Positions 1-5,806 of a stretch of DNA of 11,605 nt are shown here, piece after piece. How positions within the stretch are numbered: position 1 is the stretch's first letter; each line of letters opens with the position of its first letter. The notes under the pieces were generated by a model. It saw only the letters and a program-made list of their open reading frames with translations, did no database searches and was not told the origin of the DNA. The DNA comes from Alphaproteobacteria bacterium (GTDB lineage Bacteria > Pseudomonadota > Alphaproteobacteria > Micropepsales > Micropepsaceae): positions 1 through 11,605 of the forward strand of contig JAFKFF010000105.1 in assembly GCA_017307315.1 (NCBI GenBank). The letters run 5' to 3'. The position numbers were made by a program, and so were the translations under genes.

Positions 1-846
1 GATGCCGCCGTCCGCGCCCTGGAGAAGATCGAGACCGCGATCCTGCCACCCTCCTCCCGCGCCATTCACGAACTTGCCGCCGCCGGGATTGCGATCCGGC
101 GCCTCGAAATGAAAAGCGCCCGCGCCGCGCTGGAACGGGCGGACGGCGCGGCGCGCCGGGCGGGCATTCCAGCGCTGATCGCGGAAACCGAAGCCGCCGC
201 CCGCACATTGAACGCTCCGGCCGCGCGATTGATTGCGCGCCACAAGGAGCGACCCTTGCGTCTGGATGAAGTCGAAGCGCTGTTCGCCTCCCGCGCGCTG
301 GTGGTGGATGCCTGCCGTTATGCCGTCCGCGAAAAAGACCGGACTATCGCTCTGGCAACCCGCCCGGTCCTGTTCGCCCTCGCCCGCGCATTTGCGGAAG
401 CCTGGCCGAACGATGTCTCGCGCGCCACACTGGTGGCGCGCGCCTTTCGCGCGAAGGAGGCCGACGAAAGTCACCGCGCCCGGCTTCGGGTCGAGATCGG
501 GCGGCTGCGCCGGCTGCTGCGCACGGTTGCGGCCATCGACGCCACGAAAGACGGCTTTCGCCTGCTCCCGCATCATGCCCGTCGGGTCGCCGTCCTGGCG
601 CAACCAGTCGAGGACGAAAACGCGGCGGTCCTGGCGCTTCTTGCCGACGGAAAATCCTGGTCGAGTTCGGCGCTTGCGCTGGCGCTGGGCGCGAGCCAGC
701 GCAGCGTGCAGCGGGCGTTGGACGCGCTCACCCGCTCGGGCCGGATCCAGCCGGTGGGACGCGGCCGCGCGCGCCGCTGGATGACCCCACACCTGTCCGG
801 ATTCGCGACGGCCTTGTTACTCCCCACGCCCTTTCCCGGCGGCTAG
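1..846 (+). CDS. Helix-turn-helix DNA-binding protein (5' end outside window)
   Basis: The frame is open from base 1 to the TAG at 844-846, so 281 residues are visible and the true start lies upstream. The first Met (base 109) is inside a continuous Ala/Arg/Glu-rich helical stretch and is unlikely to be the start. Visible residues about 96-188 resemble an OmpR/PhoB-type winged helix: a basic core (RLRVEIGRLRRLLR) is followed by a wing ending DGFRL. Residues about 206-261 form a second helix-turn-helix, with ALALGASQRSVQRALDALTRSG as the recognition unit and a basic wing (GRGRARRW). The protein is therefore probably a cytoplasmic transcriptional regulator. There is no receiver domain in the visible part. 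The beta-propeller gene follows after 9 bases, so the two are probably one operon. The regulator's target and signal cannot be read from the sequence. Confidence 0.8.
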   Translation, partial: DAAVRALEKIETAILPPSSRAIHELAAAGIAIRRLEMKSARAALERADGAARRAGIPALIAETEAAARTLNAPAARLIARHKERPLRLDEVEALFASRALVVDACRYAVREKDRTIALATRPVLFALARAFAEAWPNDVSRATLVARAFRAKEADESHRARLRVEIGRLRRLLRTVAAIDATKDGFRLLPHHARRVAVLAQPVEDENAAVLALLADGKSWSSSALALALGASQRSVQRALDALTRSGRIQPVGRGRARRWMTPHLSGFATALLLPTPFPGG

Positions 847-855
847 GATGTGCCC

Positions 856-1500
856 ATGAAACGATCCGCCGCCGAAATTACGAACGAATATGGCCCCTTC
901 CCGGGCGTCGAAGGCGTGCATGGCGTCAGCTATGACGGAGCCCATGTCTGGTTCGCCACCGGCGACGCGTTGAAGGCGCTCGATCCGGAAAGCGGCAAGA
1001 CCGTCCGCTCGCTGCCGGCTGAAGCGCATGCGGGCACCGCCTTCGATGGCGAGCATCTGTTCCAGCTGGCCGGAAACCGGATCCAGAAGATCGATCCCAA
1101 GACCGGGCGCGTGCTTTCCACCATTCCATCCCCGGGCGGGGGAGGCGATTCCGGCCTCGCCTGGGCGGAGGGCACGCTTTGGGTCGGCCAATACCGGGAG
1201 CGCAAGATCCATCAAATCGATCCGGGAACGGGGACTGTCCTTCGCACCATCGAATCCAACCGCTTCGTGACCGGCGTGACCTGGGTGGACGGCGATCTGT
1301 GGCATGCAACCTGGGAAGGAGATGAGAGCGCCCTGCGCCGGGTCGATCCGGGGACGGGAGCGGTGCTGGAAGAGCTGGAGATGCCGGCCGGGATTTCAGT
1401 CTCGGGCCTGGAATTCGACGGCCGCGACCGCTTCTTCTGTGGTGGCGGAAGCAGTGGAAAAGTGCGCGCGGTCCGCCGCCCCAAGCGCGCCAAAGCCTGA
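856..1500 (+). CDS. Cytoplasmic YVTN/glutamine-cyclotransferase-like beta-propeller protein
   Basis: This 214-residue protein contains at least four repeated blades. Each runs as a Trp- or Phe-rich strand (HVWFATG, HLFQLAG, TLWVGQY, DLWHATW), then a basic or hydrophobic strand, then DPxTGxVLxxI/L. That is the pattern of YVTN/SMP-30/glutamine-cyclotransferase-like propellers. There is no signal peptide or membrane segment, so a cytoplasmic location is likely. I chose ATG 856 because TAGGA at 844-848 gives a Shine-Dalgarno-like site about seven bases upstream. A GTG at 850 in the same frame would add two residues. The gene follows the HTH protein directly, and from memory close relatives of both genes occur as a pair in Alphaproteobacteria. 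No catalytic site is recognisable, so an enzymatic role (cyclotransferase, lactonase) is unproven and the protein may be a ligand or protein binder. Confidence 0.8.
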   Translation: MKRSAAEITNEYGPFPGVEGVHGVSYDGAHVWFATGDALKALDPESGKTVRSLPAEAHAGTAFDGEHLFQLAGNRIQKIDPKTGRVLSTIPSPGGGGDSGLAWAEGTLWVGQYRERKIHQIDPGTGTVLRTIESNRFVTGVTWVDGDLWHATWEGDESALRRVDPGTGAVLEELEMPAGISVSGLEFDGRDRFFCGGGSSGKVRAVRRPKRAKA

Positions 1501-1527
1501 ACCGGCCGGCTGAAAGCGCGCCAAACC

Positions 1528-1555
1528 GGGAAATTTTCCTGGAATGGCTTTTCCC
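1528..1555. promoter_or_regulatory. Probable response-regulator box upstream of the kinase gene
   Basis: GGGAA-ATT-TTCCT at 1528-1540 matches the GGGAA-N3-TTCCC palindrome repeated upstream of pqqA. Two half sites follow, TGGAA at 1540-1544 and TTCCC at 1551-1555. A TATAAG at 1575-1580 could be a -10 element, which would place the last half site over the -35 region, as at pqqA. Inferred role: autoregulation of the two-component operon. Confidence 0.5.
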
Positions 1556-1606
1556 GCCGACCCAAGTCCCGCGCTATAAGGTGGGGGCAACCTGTCCCCG
1601 GCCTTC

Positions 1607-2926
1607 ATGTCGCTCCAGTTCCGCGTTCTGGGCTCCATCGCCACTCTTCTGCTGCTGACGCTGCTGTGCGGCGGCACGCTCCTGTCGCTGCGGGCCCGCT
1701 CGGTGGTGGATATCGAAGTCCGCACCGCCTTCCGGGGCGCGGTCAGTTCCGTGCGCGACACGTTGAAAAGCGACGTGCAGCATACCGTCACCCTTCGCCA
1801 GGTGGTGGCCAGCTTCGAAGGCCAGCGCCATGTGCGGGCCGCGCTGATCAACGAAAAGGGAAAAGTGATCGTGCATTCCCGGATCGGCCGCCTCAACGAT
1901 CCCGCCCCGGCCTGGTTCGCGCGGCTGATGACCCCGCCCGTGATGACCGCTCAGCTCAATATCAACCTGCCGCAATACCCCTGCGTGGTGGAACTGGTCA
2001 GCGATCCCAGCAGCGAGATCGCCGATGTCTGGGATCATGCCCGCGACACCTTTGCCGCGATGCTGCTGTTCTGCGGCGCGACCATGGCGGCAGTGTCGGC
2101 GGCGGTGGCCTATGCCCTGCGGTTCTTCAGCCGCTTCCAGACGGGATTGCTGGCAATCTCCGACGGCGGTTACGACGCGCGCCTCGATGCCAGGGGGCCG
2201 CCGGAATTCGCGGCACTGGCGCATGGCTTCAATCACATGGCGGCGCGGCTGGAAGCGTTTTCGGACAGCAATCAGCGGCTTCAGCGCCAGATTCAGAATG
2301 TGCAGGAAGAAGAACGCGCCGGAATCGCCCGCGACCTGCATGACGAAGTGGGCCCCTACCTGTTCGCCATTCAAGTCGACGCCAACAAGGTGGCCAAGTC
2401 CCGCCAACCGGAAACCCGCGCTTTGGGCGCGGCGATCCGCGACGCCGCCCAGCATGTACAAACCCATGTGAAAGAGATTCTGCGCCAGTTGCGCCCGGTG
2501 AGCAGCCTCGATTTCGGGCTGGAGCCCGCCATCGCCGATCTCATCGCCTTCTGGACGCGCCGCCACCCCGCCATCCGCTTCGAGCGCGATATCGCCGCCA
2601 CGCCCGGCCTGGATCGCCGAGGCGAAGACACCATTTATCGCGTGGTGCAGGAAAGCATCAGCAATGCAGTACGCCACGGGAATCCGCAAACCATCCGGAT
2701 CGGGGTCGCCAACGGGCCGGACAATGTCACTGTCTGTGTCGCCGACGATGGCGGCGGGCTTCGGCAGGACGCATCGGCGGAATTGAGTTTGGGACGACAG
2801 GGTCTTGCCGGCATGCGGGAACGGTTGCGCCATCTCGGTGGACAGCTTTCCATCGCCGAGGAGCCAGACCATGGCGTGACCGTCCGCGCCATCCTGCCCA
2901 AGCTGCGTGAACTGGAAATCGCATGA
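1607..2926 (+). CDS. MoxY-like sensor histidine kinase (NarL/UhpB class)
   Basis: This is a membrane sensor kinase of 439 residues. The order is: TM1 at about 7-28; an extracytoplasmic region at about 29-148 resembling the LapD/MoxY N-terminal domain (RHVRAALI, PAPAWFARL, SDPSSEIADVW); TM2 at about 149-170; a HAMP region to about 223; a HisKA_3 helix with phospho-acceptor His245 in RDLHDE; and a HATPase domain with N-box (QESISNAVRH, 348-357), DDGGG at 380-384 and a late GRQGLAGMRERL motif. MoxY of Paracoccus works with MoxX on methanol oxidation, a PQQ-dependent process, which fits the neighbouring pqq genes. The stop overlaps the regulator start (ATGA), so the two are translationally coupled. 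The ATG at 1607 has no clear Shine-Dalgarno site, but the TM1 position supports it. The signal it senses is unknown. Confidence 0.9.
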   Translation: MSLQFRVLGSIATLLLLTLLCGGTLLSLRARSVVDIEVRTAFRGAVSSVRDTLKSDVQHTVTLRQVVASFEGQRHVRAALINEKGKVIVHSRIGRLNDPAPAWFARLMTPPVMTAQLNINLPQYPCVVELVSDPSSEIADVWDHARDTFAAMLLFCGATMAAVSAAVAYALRFFSRFQTGLLAISDGGYDARLDARGPPEFAALAHGFNHMAARLEAFSDSNQRLQRQIQNVQEEERAGIARDLHDEVGPYLFAIQVDANKVAKSRQPETRALGAAIRDAAQHVQTHVKEILRQLRPVSSLDFGLEPAIADLIAFWTRRHPAIRFERDIAATPGLDRRGEDTIYRVVQESISNAVRHGNPQTIRIGVANGPDNVTVCVADDGGGLRQDASAELSLGRQGLAGMRERLRHLGGQLSIAEEPDHGVTVRAILPKLRELEIA

Positions 2927-3552
2927 GCCGCGTGCTGCTCGTGGACGATCACGCCATCGTGCGGTCGGGCATCCGCCGCCTGTTGGCCGATCTGCCCGAT
3001 TTGGAGCTTTCGGAAGCGGCGAGCGGGGAGGAAGCGCTCGACCAGGTTCGCGGCACCGGCTTCCAGCTTCTGATCCTGGACCTCAATCTGCCGGGCCTGG
3101 GCGGTCTGGAATTGTTGCGCCGCCTCATCAAGGCCGATCCGCGTCTGCAGATTCTGGTCTTCTCCCTTCACACCGAGGCGATCTACGCCACCCGTGCCAT
3201 GGAAGCGGGCGCGCGCGGCTTCATCAGCAAGAACGCGGCACCGGAAGAATTGCTGGGCGCGATCGATACGGTGCTGAAAGGCGGCACCGTGATCGAGCGC
3301 GATATCGCGAACGAAATGGCGGTGCATGAGATCGGCGAGAATGCCTATTTGCGCCCCCTCACCCAGCGCGACCTGGAAATCCTGCGCCTGCTGGCGGAAG
3401 GCAACAATCTCAACCAGATCGCCGATGCCTTGGGCATCGCCTACAAGACCGTCGCCAACACCTTGAGCCGCATCAAGGAGAAGCTCGGGGTCAGCCACAC
3501 GGCGGATTTGATTCGCATTGCCATCGGACGCGGGCTTACGGATCTGCGGTAG
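2923..3552 (+). CDS. LuxR/NarL-type response regulator, cognate of the upstream kinase
   Basis: This 209-residue regulator has an N-terminal receiver (acidic pair D8-D9, phospho-acceptor D53 in LILDLNLPG, conserved Lys103 in FISKN). A linker leads to a LuxR-type helix-turn-helix at about 145-205 (LTQRDLEILRLLAEG, NQIADALGIAYKTVANTLSRIKEKLGV). Length and order are normal for the NarL/FixJ family. Its ATG overlaps the kinase stop by ATGA, so the partnership is clear. The 163-base gap after it carries an array of palindromes and then pqqA. I infer that this protein, when phosphorylated, binds those boxes and activates pqqA and its own operon. LuxR-type regulators of pqq genes are known in pseudomonads, and MoxX is the analogue in Paracoccus. 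Confidence 0.92.
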   Translation: MSRVLLVDDHAIVRSGIRRLLADLPDLELSEAASGEEALDQVRGTGFQLLILDLNLPGLGGLELLRRLIKADPRLQILVFSLHTEAIYATRAMEAGARGFISKNAAPEELLGAIDTVLKGGTVIERDIANEMAVHEIGENAYLRPLTQRDLEILRLLAEGNNLNQIADALGIAYKTVANTLSRIKEKLGVSHTADLIRIAIGRGLTDLR

Positions 3553-3571
3553 CGATCGGCTCGCGCGGGCT

Positions 3572-3645
3572 CCGGGAATTCTTCCCGGAAATTTTCCCGG
3601 CGTGGGAAATTCGCGGAGGAATTCTTCCCAAAGGAGGAATTGACG
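3572..3645. promoter_or_regulatory. Array of GGGAA-N3-TTCCC operator-like boxes and -35 element upstream of pqqA
   Basis: Three full boxes are visible: CCGGGAATTCTTCCCGG at 3572-3588 (perfect 7-base arms, 3-base spacer), CGGAAATTTTCCC at 3586-3598 and AGGAATTCTTCCC at 3617-3629. There is a left half site GGGAA at 3604-3608 and another, AGGAA, at 3635-3639. The last abuts TTGACG (3640-3645), a good -35 element. Centres are spaced about 12, 18, 13 and 18 bases apart. No convincing -10 was found. This is the layout expected for a dimeric LuxR-type activator; the binding protein is inferred to be the regulator just upstream. Confidence 0.6.
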
Positions 3646-3715
3646 CCGTCACGCGCTTTGCGCGCATCAAACGCGCTCCTAAGGTTTTTCCGTTTCTGTC
3701 AACAAGGAGAAACCA

Positions 3716-3793
3716 ATGACCTGGAACACCCCGCGCGTGATCGAAATCGCCGTCGGCATGGAAATCAACTGCTACGCCTGCGCCGATATCTGA
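3716..3793 (+). CDS. pqqA: PQQ precursor peptide PqqA
   Basis: This 25-residue ribosomal peptide is the backbone of PQQ: PqqE joins the side chains of a conserved Glu and Tyr, which then become the cofactor. The peptide has Glu16 and Tyr20 in the order G-M-E-I-N-C-Y, the invariant E-x3-Y spacing, and a typical MTWNTPRVIEI start. A strong Shine-Dalgarno site, AAGGAGA (3704-3710), precedes the ATG by five bases. It is oddly rich in Cys near the reactive Tyr (Cys19 and Cys22). It is the first gene after the palindrome array and is followed by a terminator-like hairpin, so it may be made in excess over the enzymes. The identification is secure from the motif and from pqqBCDE following. Confidence 0.95.
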   Translation: MTWNTPRVIEIAVGMEINCYACADI

Positions 3794-3806
3794 TTCACGC
3801 GATCAG

Positions 3807-3840
3807 GAGCGGGGCCGCCGGCGGTCCCGCTCTTTTCCTT
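3807..3840 (+). terminator. Intrinsic-terminator-like hairpin between pqqA and pqqB
   Basis: Bases 3807-3817 pair with 3822-3832 (GAGCGGGGCCG against CGGTCCCGCTC, with one G-T wobble) around a CCGG loop. That gives an 11-bp GC-rich stem followed directly by TTTT and a pyrimidine-rich run. It begins 13 bases after the pqqA stop and ends just before pqqB. It probably stops or stabilises most pqqA transcripts, with partial read-through to pqqBCDE. Confidence 0.7.
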
Positions 3841-3852
3841 TACGGGCCTCTC

Positions 3853-4785
3853 TTGCTCCATATTCTCGTTCTCGGCGCCGCGGCGGGCGGCGGCTTTCCG
3901 CAATGGAACAGCAACGACGCCATCGCGCGGCGCGCCCGGGCGGGCGACCCCGATTTGCCACTCCGCACCCAATCCTCCATCGCCGTCAGCGCGGATGGCA
4001 GGCGCTGGGTGCTGTTCAATGCCTCGCCCGACCTGCGCCAGCAGATCAACGATCGCAGACAATTGCAGCCGGCCCCGGACGCGGCTCTGCGCGCCAGCCC
4101 GATCGCGGCGGTGGTGCTGACCAATGCCGATGTCGATCATGTCACCGGTCTGCTCAATCTGCGCGAAAGCCAGGCTTTCGCGCTCTACGCCCATTCCCGC
4201 GTTCTCGGCGTCCTGGCCGCGAACAGCATCTTCAATGTTCTCAACCCCGCCTTTGTCCCGCGCCGGCCCTTGCCGATGGACGAACCCTTGATGCTGATGG
4301 ACGGAAGCGGCGCGCCGCTGGGACTCTCGGTCCGCGCCTTTCCGGTACCCGGCAAAGTGGCGCTGTGGCTGGAAGACGGCAATGCCAGGGATTTCGGAAC
4401 CGCCGAGGGTGACACGCTCGGCTTGGAGATCGCCGGCGCGGATGGAAGATCGTTCTTCTATATTCCCGCTTGCGCGGCCATGACGGCCGAATTGGCGGCG
4501 CGGCTGCAAGACGCGTCGCTGGTGTTTTTCGACGGCACCTTGTGGCGCGACGACGAGATGATCGCGGCCGGCGTCGGCACCAAGACCGGGCGACGCATGG
4601 GCCATATGAGCTGCGACGGCGCCGGCGGCAGCATCGCCGCCCTCGCGGATCTGAACATCGCGCGCAAGATTTTCATTCACATCAACAATACCAATCCGCT
4701 TTTCATCGCCGGCTCTCCCGAACGCGCGCGCGCGCGCCAAGCCGGCTGGGAGATCGCGGAGGACGGCTTGGAGGTCGCGCTTTGA
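3853..4785 (+). CDS. pqqB: PqqB, metallo-beta-lactamase-fold PQQ biosynthesis protein
   Basis: PqqB is a metallo-beta-lactamase-fold protein reported to hydroxylate the Glu-Tyr-derived intermediate before PqqC acts. The start was set at TTG 3853 because family members begin just before the ILVLGAAAGGGFPQWN strand-loop. The longer open frame upstream runs through pqqA and the hairpin and is not coding. The result is 310 residues, the usual length. Visible marks are GGGFPQWN (12-19), TQSSIAVSADGRRW, NASPDLRQQI, the partial metal motif NADVDHVTGLLNLRE (D93, D95, H96, lacking the first two His of HxHxDH as is usual in PqqB), and the C-terminal IHINNTNP. The Cys motif after PQWN in many homologues is absent (PQWNSNDAIA). 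Its stop overlaps the pqqC start. Confidence 0.92.
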   Translation: MLHILVLGAAAGGGFPQWNSNDAIARRARAGDPDLPLRTQSSIAVSADGRRWVLFNASPDLRQQINDRRQLQPAPDAALRASPIAAVVLTNADVDHVTGLLNLRESQAFALYAHSRVLGVLAANSIFNVLNPAFVPRRPLPMDEPLMLMDGSGAPLGLSVRAFPVPGKVALWLEDGNARDFGTAEGDTLGLEIAGADGRSFFYIPACAAMTAELAARLQDASLVFFDGTLWRDDEMIAAGVGTKTGRRMGHMSCDGAGGSIAALADLNIARKIFIHINNTNPLFIAGSPERARARQAGWEIAEDGLEVAL

Positions 4786-5519
4786 ACCAGCCCTGGCCGC
4801 GTGAGGATTTCGAACGGCGCCTGCGCGCCATTGGCGAGGCGCGCTATCACGACCGGCACCCTTTCCATATCAAGCTGCACGAAGGCGCGCTCAATCAGGG
4901 CCAGATGCAGGCCTGGGTGCTGAACCGTTTCTATTATCAGAAGTCGATTCCCCTCAAGGATGCCAGCCTGGTCGGACGTGCCGACGATATCGCGCTGCGC
5001 CGCGAATGGATCAGCCGCATCACCGACCATGACGGCACCAGGCCGGGCGAAGGCGGCATCGAGCGCTGGCTGGTGCTGGCGGAGGGCGTGGGCCTCGACC
5101 GGGCCTATGTCGCCAGTTGCGCGGGCGTGTTGCCGGCGACCCGCTTCGCCTGCGAGGCCTATATCCGCTTCGTGCGCGAAAAGACCTTGCTGGAAGCGGT
5201 GGCCTCCTCGCTCACCGAGATGTTCGCGCCCACCCTGCACAAGACCCGGATCGCCGCCCTGCTGGAACATTACCCCTTCGCCAACGACAAGACCCTGGCT
5301 TATTTCCGCGCCCGGCTGGTGCAGGCGCCGGAAGATGTCGCCTTCGGGCTTGGCTATGTGCTGGACCATGCCGACAGCCGCGAGAAGCAGGAACAATGCC
5401 TTGCGGCGCTGAGCTTCAAGACCGACGTGCTGTGGAGCCAGCTCGACGCCCTCAATCACGCCTATGTCACGCCCGCGCTGATTCCGCCCGGCGCTTTCGT
5501 GCCGAAGGACCGGTCATGA
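4782..5519 (+). CDS. pqqC: Pyrroloquinoline-quinone synthase PqqC
   Basis: PqqC is the cofactorless oxidase that performs the last step, ring closure and oxidation of the bicyclic intermediate to PQQ. The protein has 245 residues, close to the usual length. It shows the all-helical PqqC/TENA-like pattern: HDRHPFH (23-29), NRFYYQKSIPLKD (from 48), ITDHDG, CEAYIRFV, SSLTEMFAP and FGLGYVLDHADS. The start is TTG 4782, whose last bases form the pqqB stop (TTGA). No ATG or GTG occurs nearby in frame, and the alignment of NQPWPREDF to family N-termini supports it. The end overlaps pqqD by ATGA. The TTG start and overlap imply coupling of translation to pqqB. Confidence 0.95.
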   Translation: MNQPWPREDFERRLRAIGEARYHDRHPFHIKLHEGALNQGQMQAWVLNRFYYQKSIPLKDASLVGRADDIALRREWISRITDHDGTRPGEGGIERWLVLAEGVGLDRAYVASCAGVLPATRFACEAYIRFVREKTLLEAVASSLTEMFAPTLHKTRIAALLEHYPFANDKTLAYFRARLVQAPEDVAFGLGYVLDHADSREKQEQCLAALSFKTDVLWSQLDALNHAYVTPALIPPGAFVPKDRS

Positions 5520-5806
5520 ACGAACGGGTGCAAGTCGGCCTGGAATCGGTCCCACGCCTCGGTCCGCACATGCGGCTGCGCCACGACAAGGCGCGGGGAC
5601 AATGGACCATTCAGGCGCCCGAGCGCAGCTTCGTATTGGACCAGACCGCGCATGCCATCGTCTCGCGCTGCGATGGCAAGGTGGCGCTGGGCACGATGAT
5701 CGACGATCTCTGCGCCGCCTTTCCCGGCGCCCCGCGGGATGTGATCGAAAAGGACGTCCTCGCTTTGGTGCAGAATTTCGTCGACAAAGGCGTGATGCAG
5801 GCATGA
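5516..5806 (+). CDS. pqqD: PqqD, peptide chaperone for PqqA
   Basis: PqqD is the small RiPP recognition protein that binds PqqA and delivers it to PqqE. It has 96 residues, normal for the family, with the expected pattern PRLGPHMRLRHDKARGQWTI, then ERSFVLDQTAHAIVSRCDG and a C-terminal helical part containing IDDL and VLALVQNFVDKGV. It begins at the ATG overlapping the pqqC stop and ends in an ATGA overlap with pqqE, so C, D and E are translationally linked. It is a separate protein here, not fused to PqqC or PqqE as in some methylotrophs. Location is cytoplasmic. Confidence 0.93.
   Translation: MNERVQVGLESVPRLGPHMRLRHDKARGQWTIQAPERSFVLDQTAHAIVSRCDGKVALGTMIDDLCAAFPGAPRDVIEKDVLALVQNFVDKGVMQA

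Noticed and set aside
844..858. HTH protein and beta-propeller as one split or fused gene
   Set aside because: They share a frame, but a TAG lies between them, the propeller has its own ribosome site, and both ends look complete.
1574..2872. Long minus-strand open frame (432 codons) opposite the histidine kinase
   Set aside because: It mirrors the codon structure of the well-supported kinase on the plus strand; high GC keeps antisense frames open. No family motif is visible in it.
3572..3600. Palindromes after the response regulator read as a transcription terminator
   Set aside because: They could fold in RNA, but no T run follows and the same motif recurs several times and upstream of the kinase gene, which fits protein-binding sites better.
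3652..3675. Imperfect hairpin in the pqqA leader, possible riboswitch
   Set aside because: The stem is only eight pairs with a bulge and resembles no riboswitch known to me; it is likely a chance effect of GC-rich sequence.
3640..3852. Longer N-terminus for PqqB starting at 3640
   Set aside because: The extension runs through the promoter boxes, all of pqqA and the terminator hairpin in another frame and adds about 70 residues no PqqB has.
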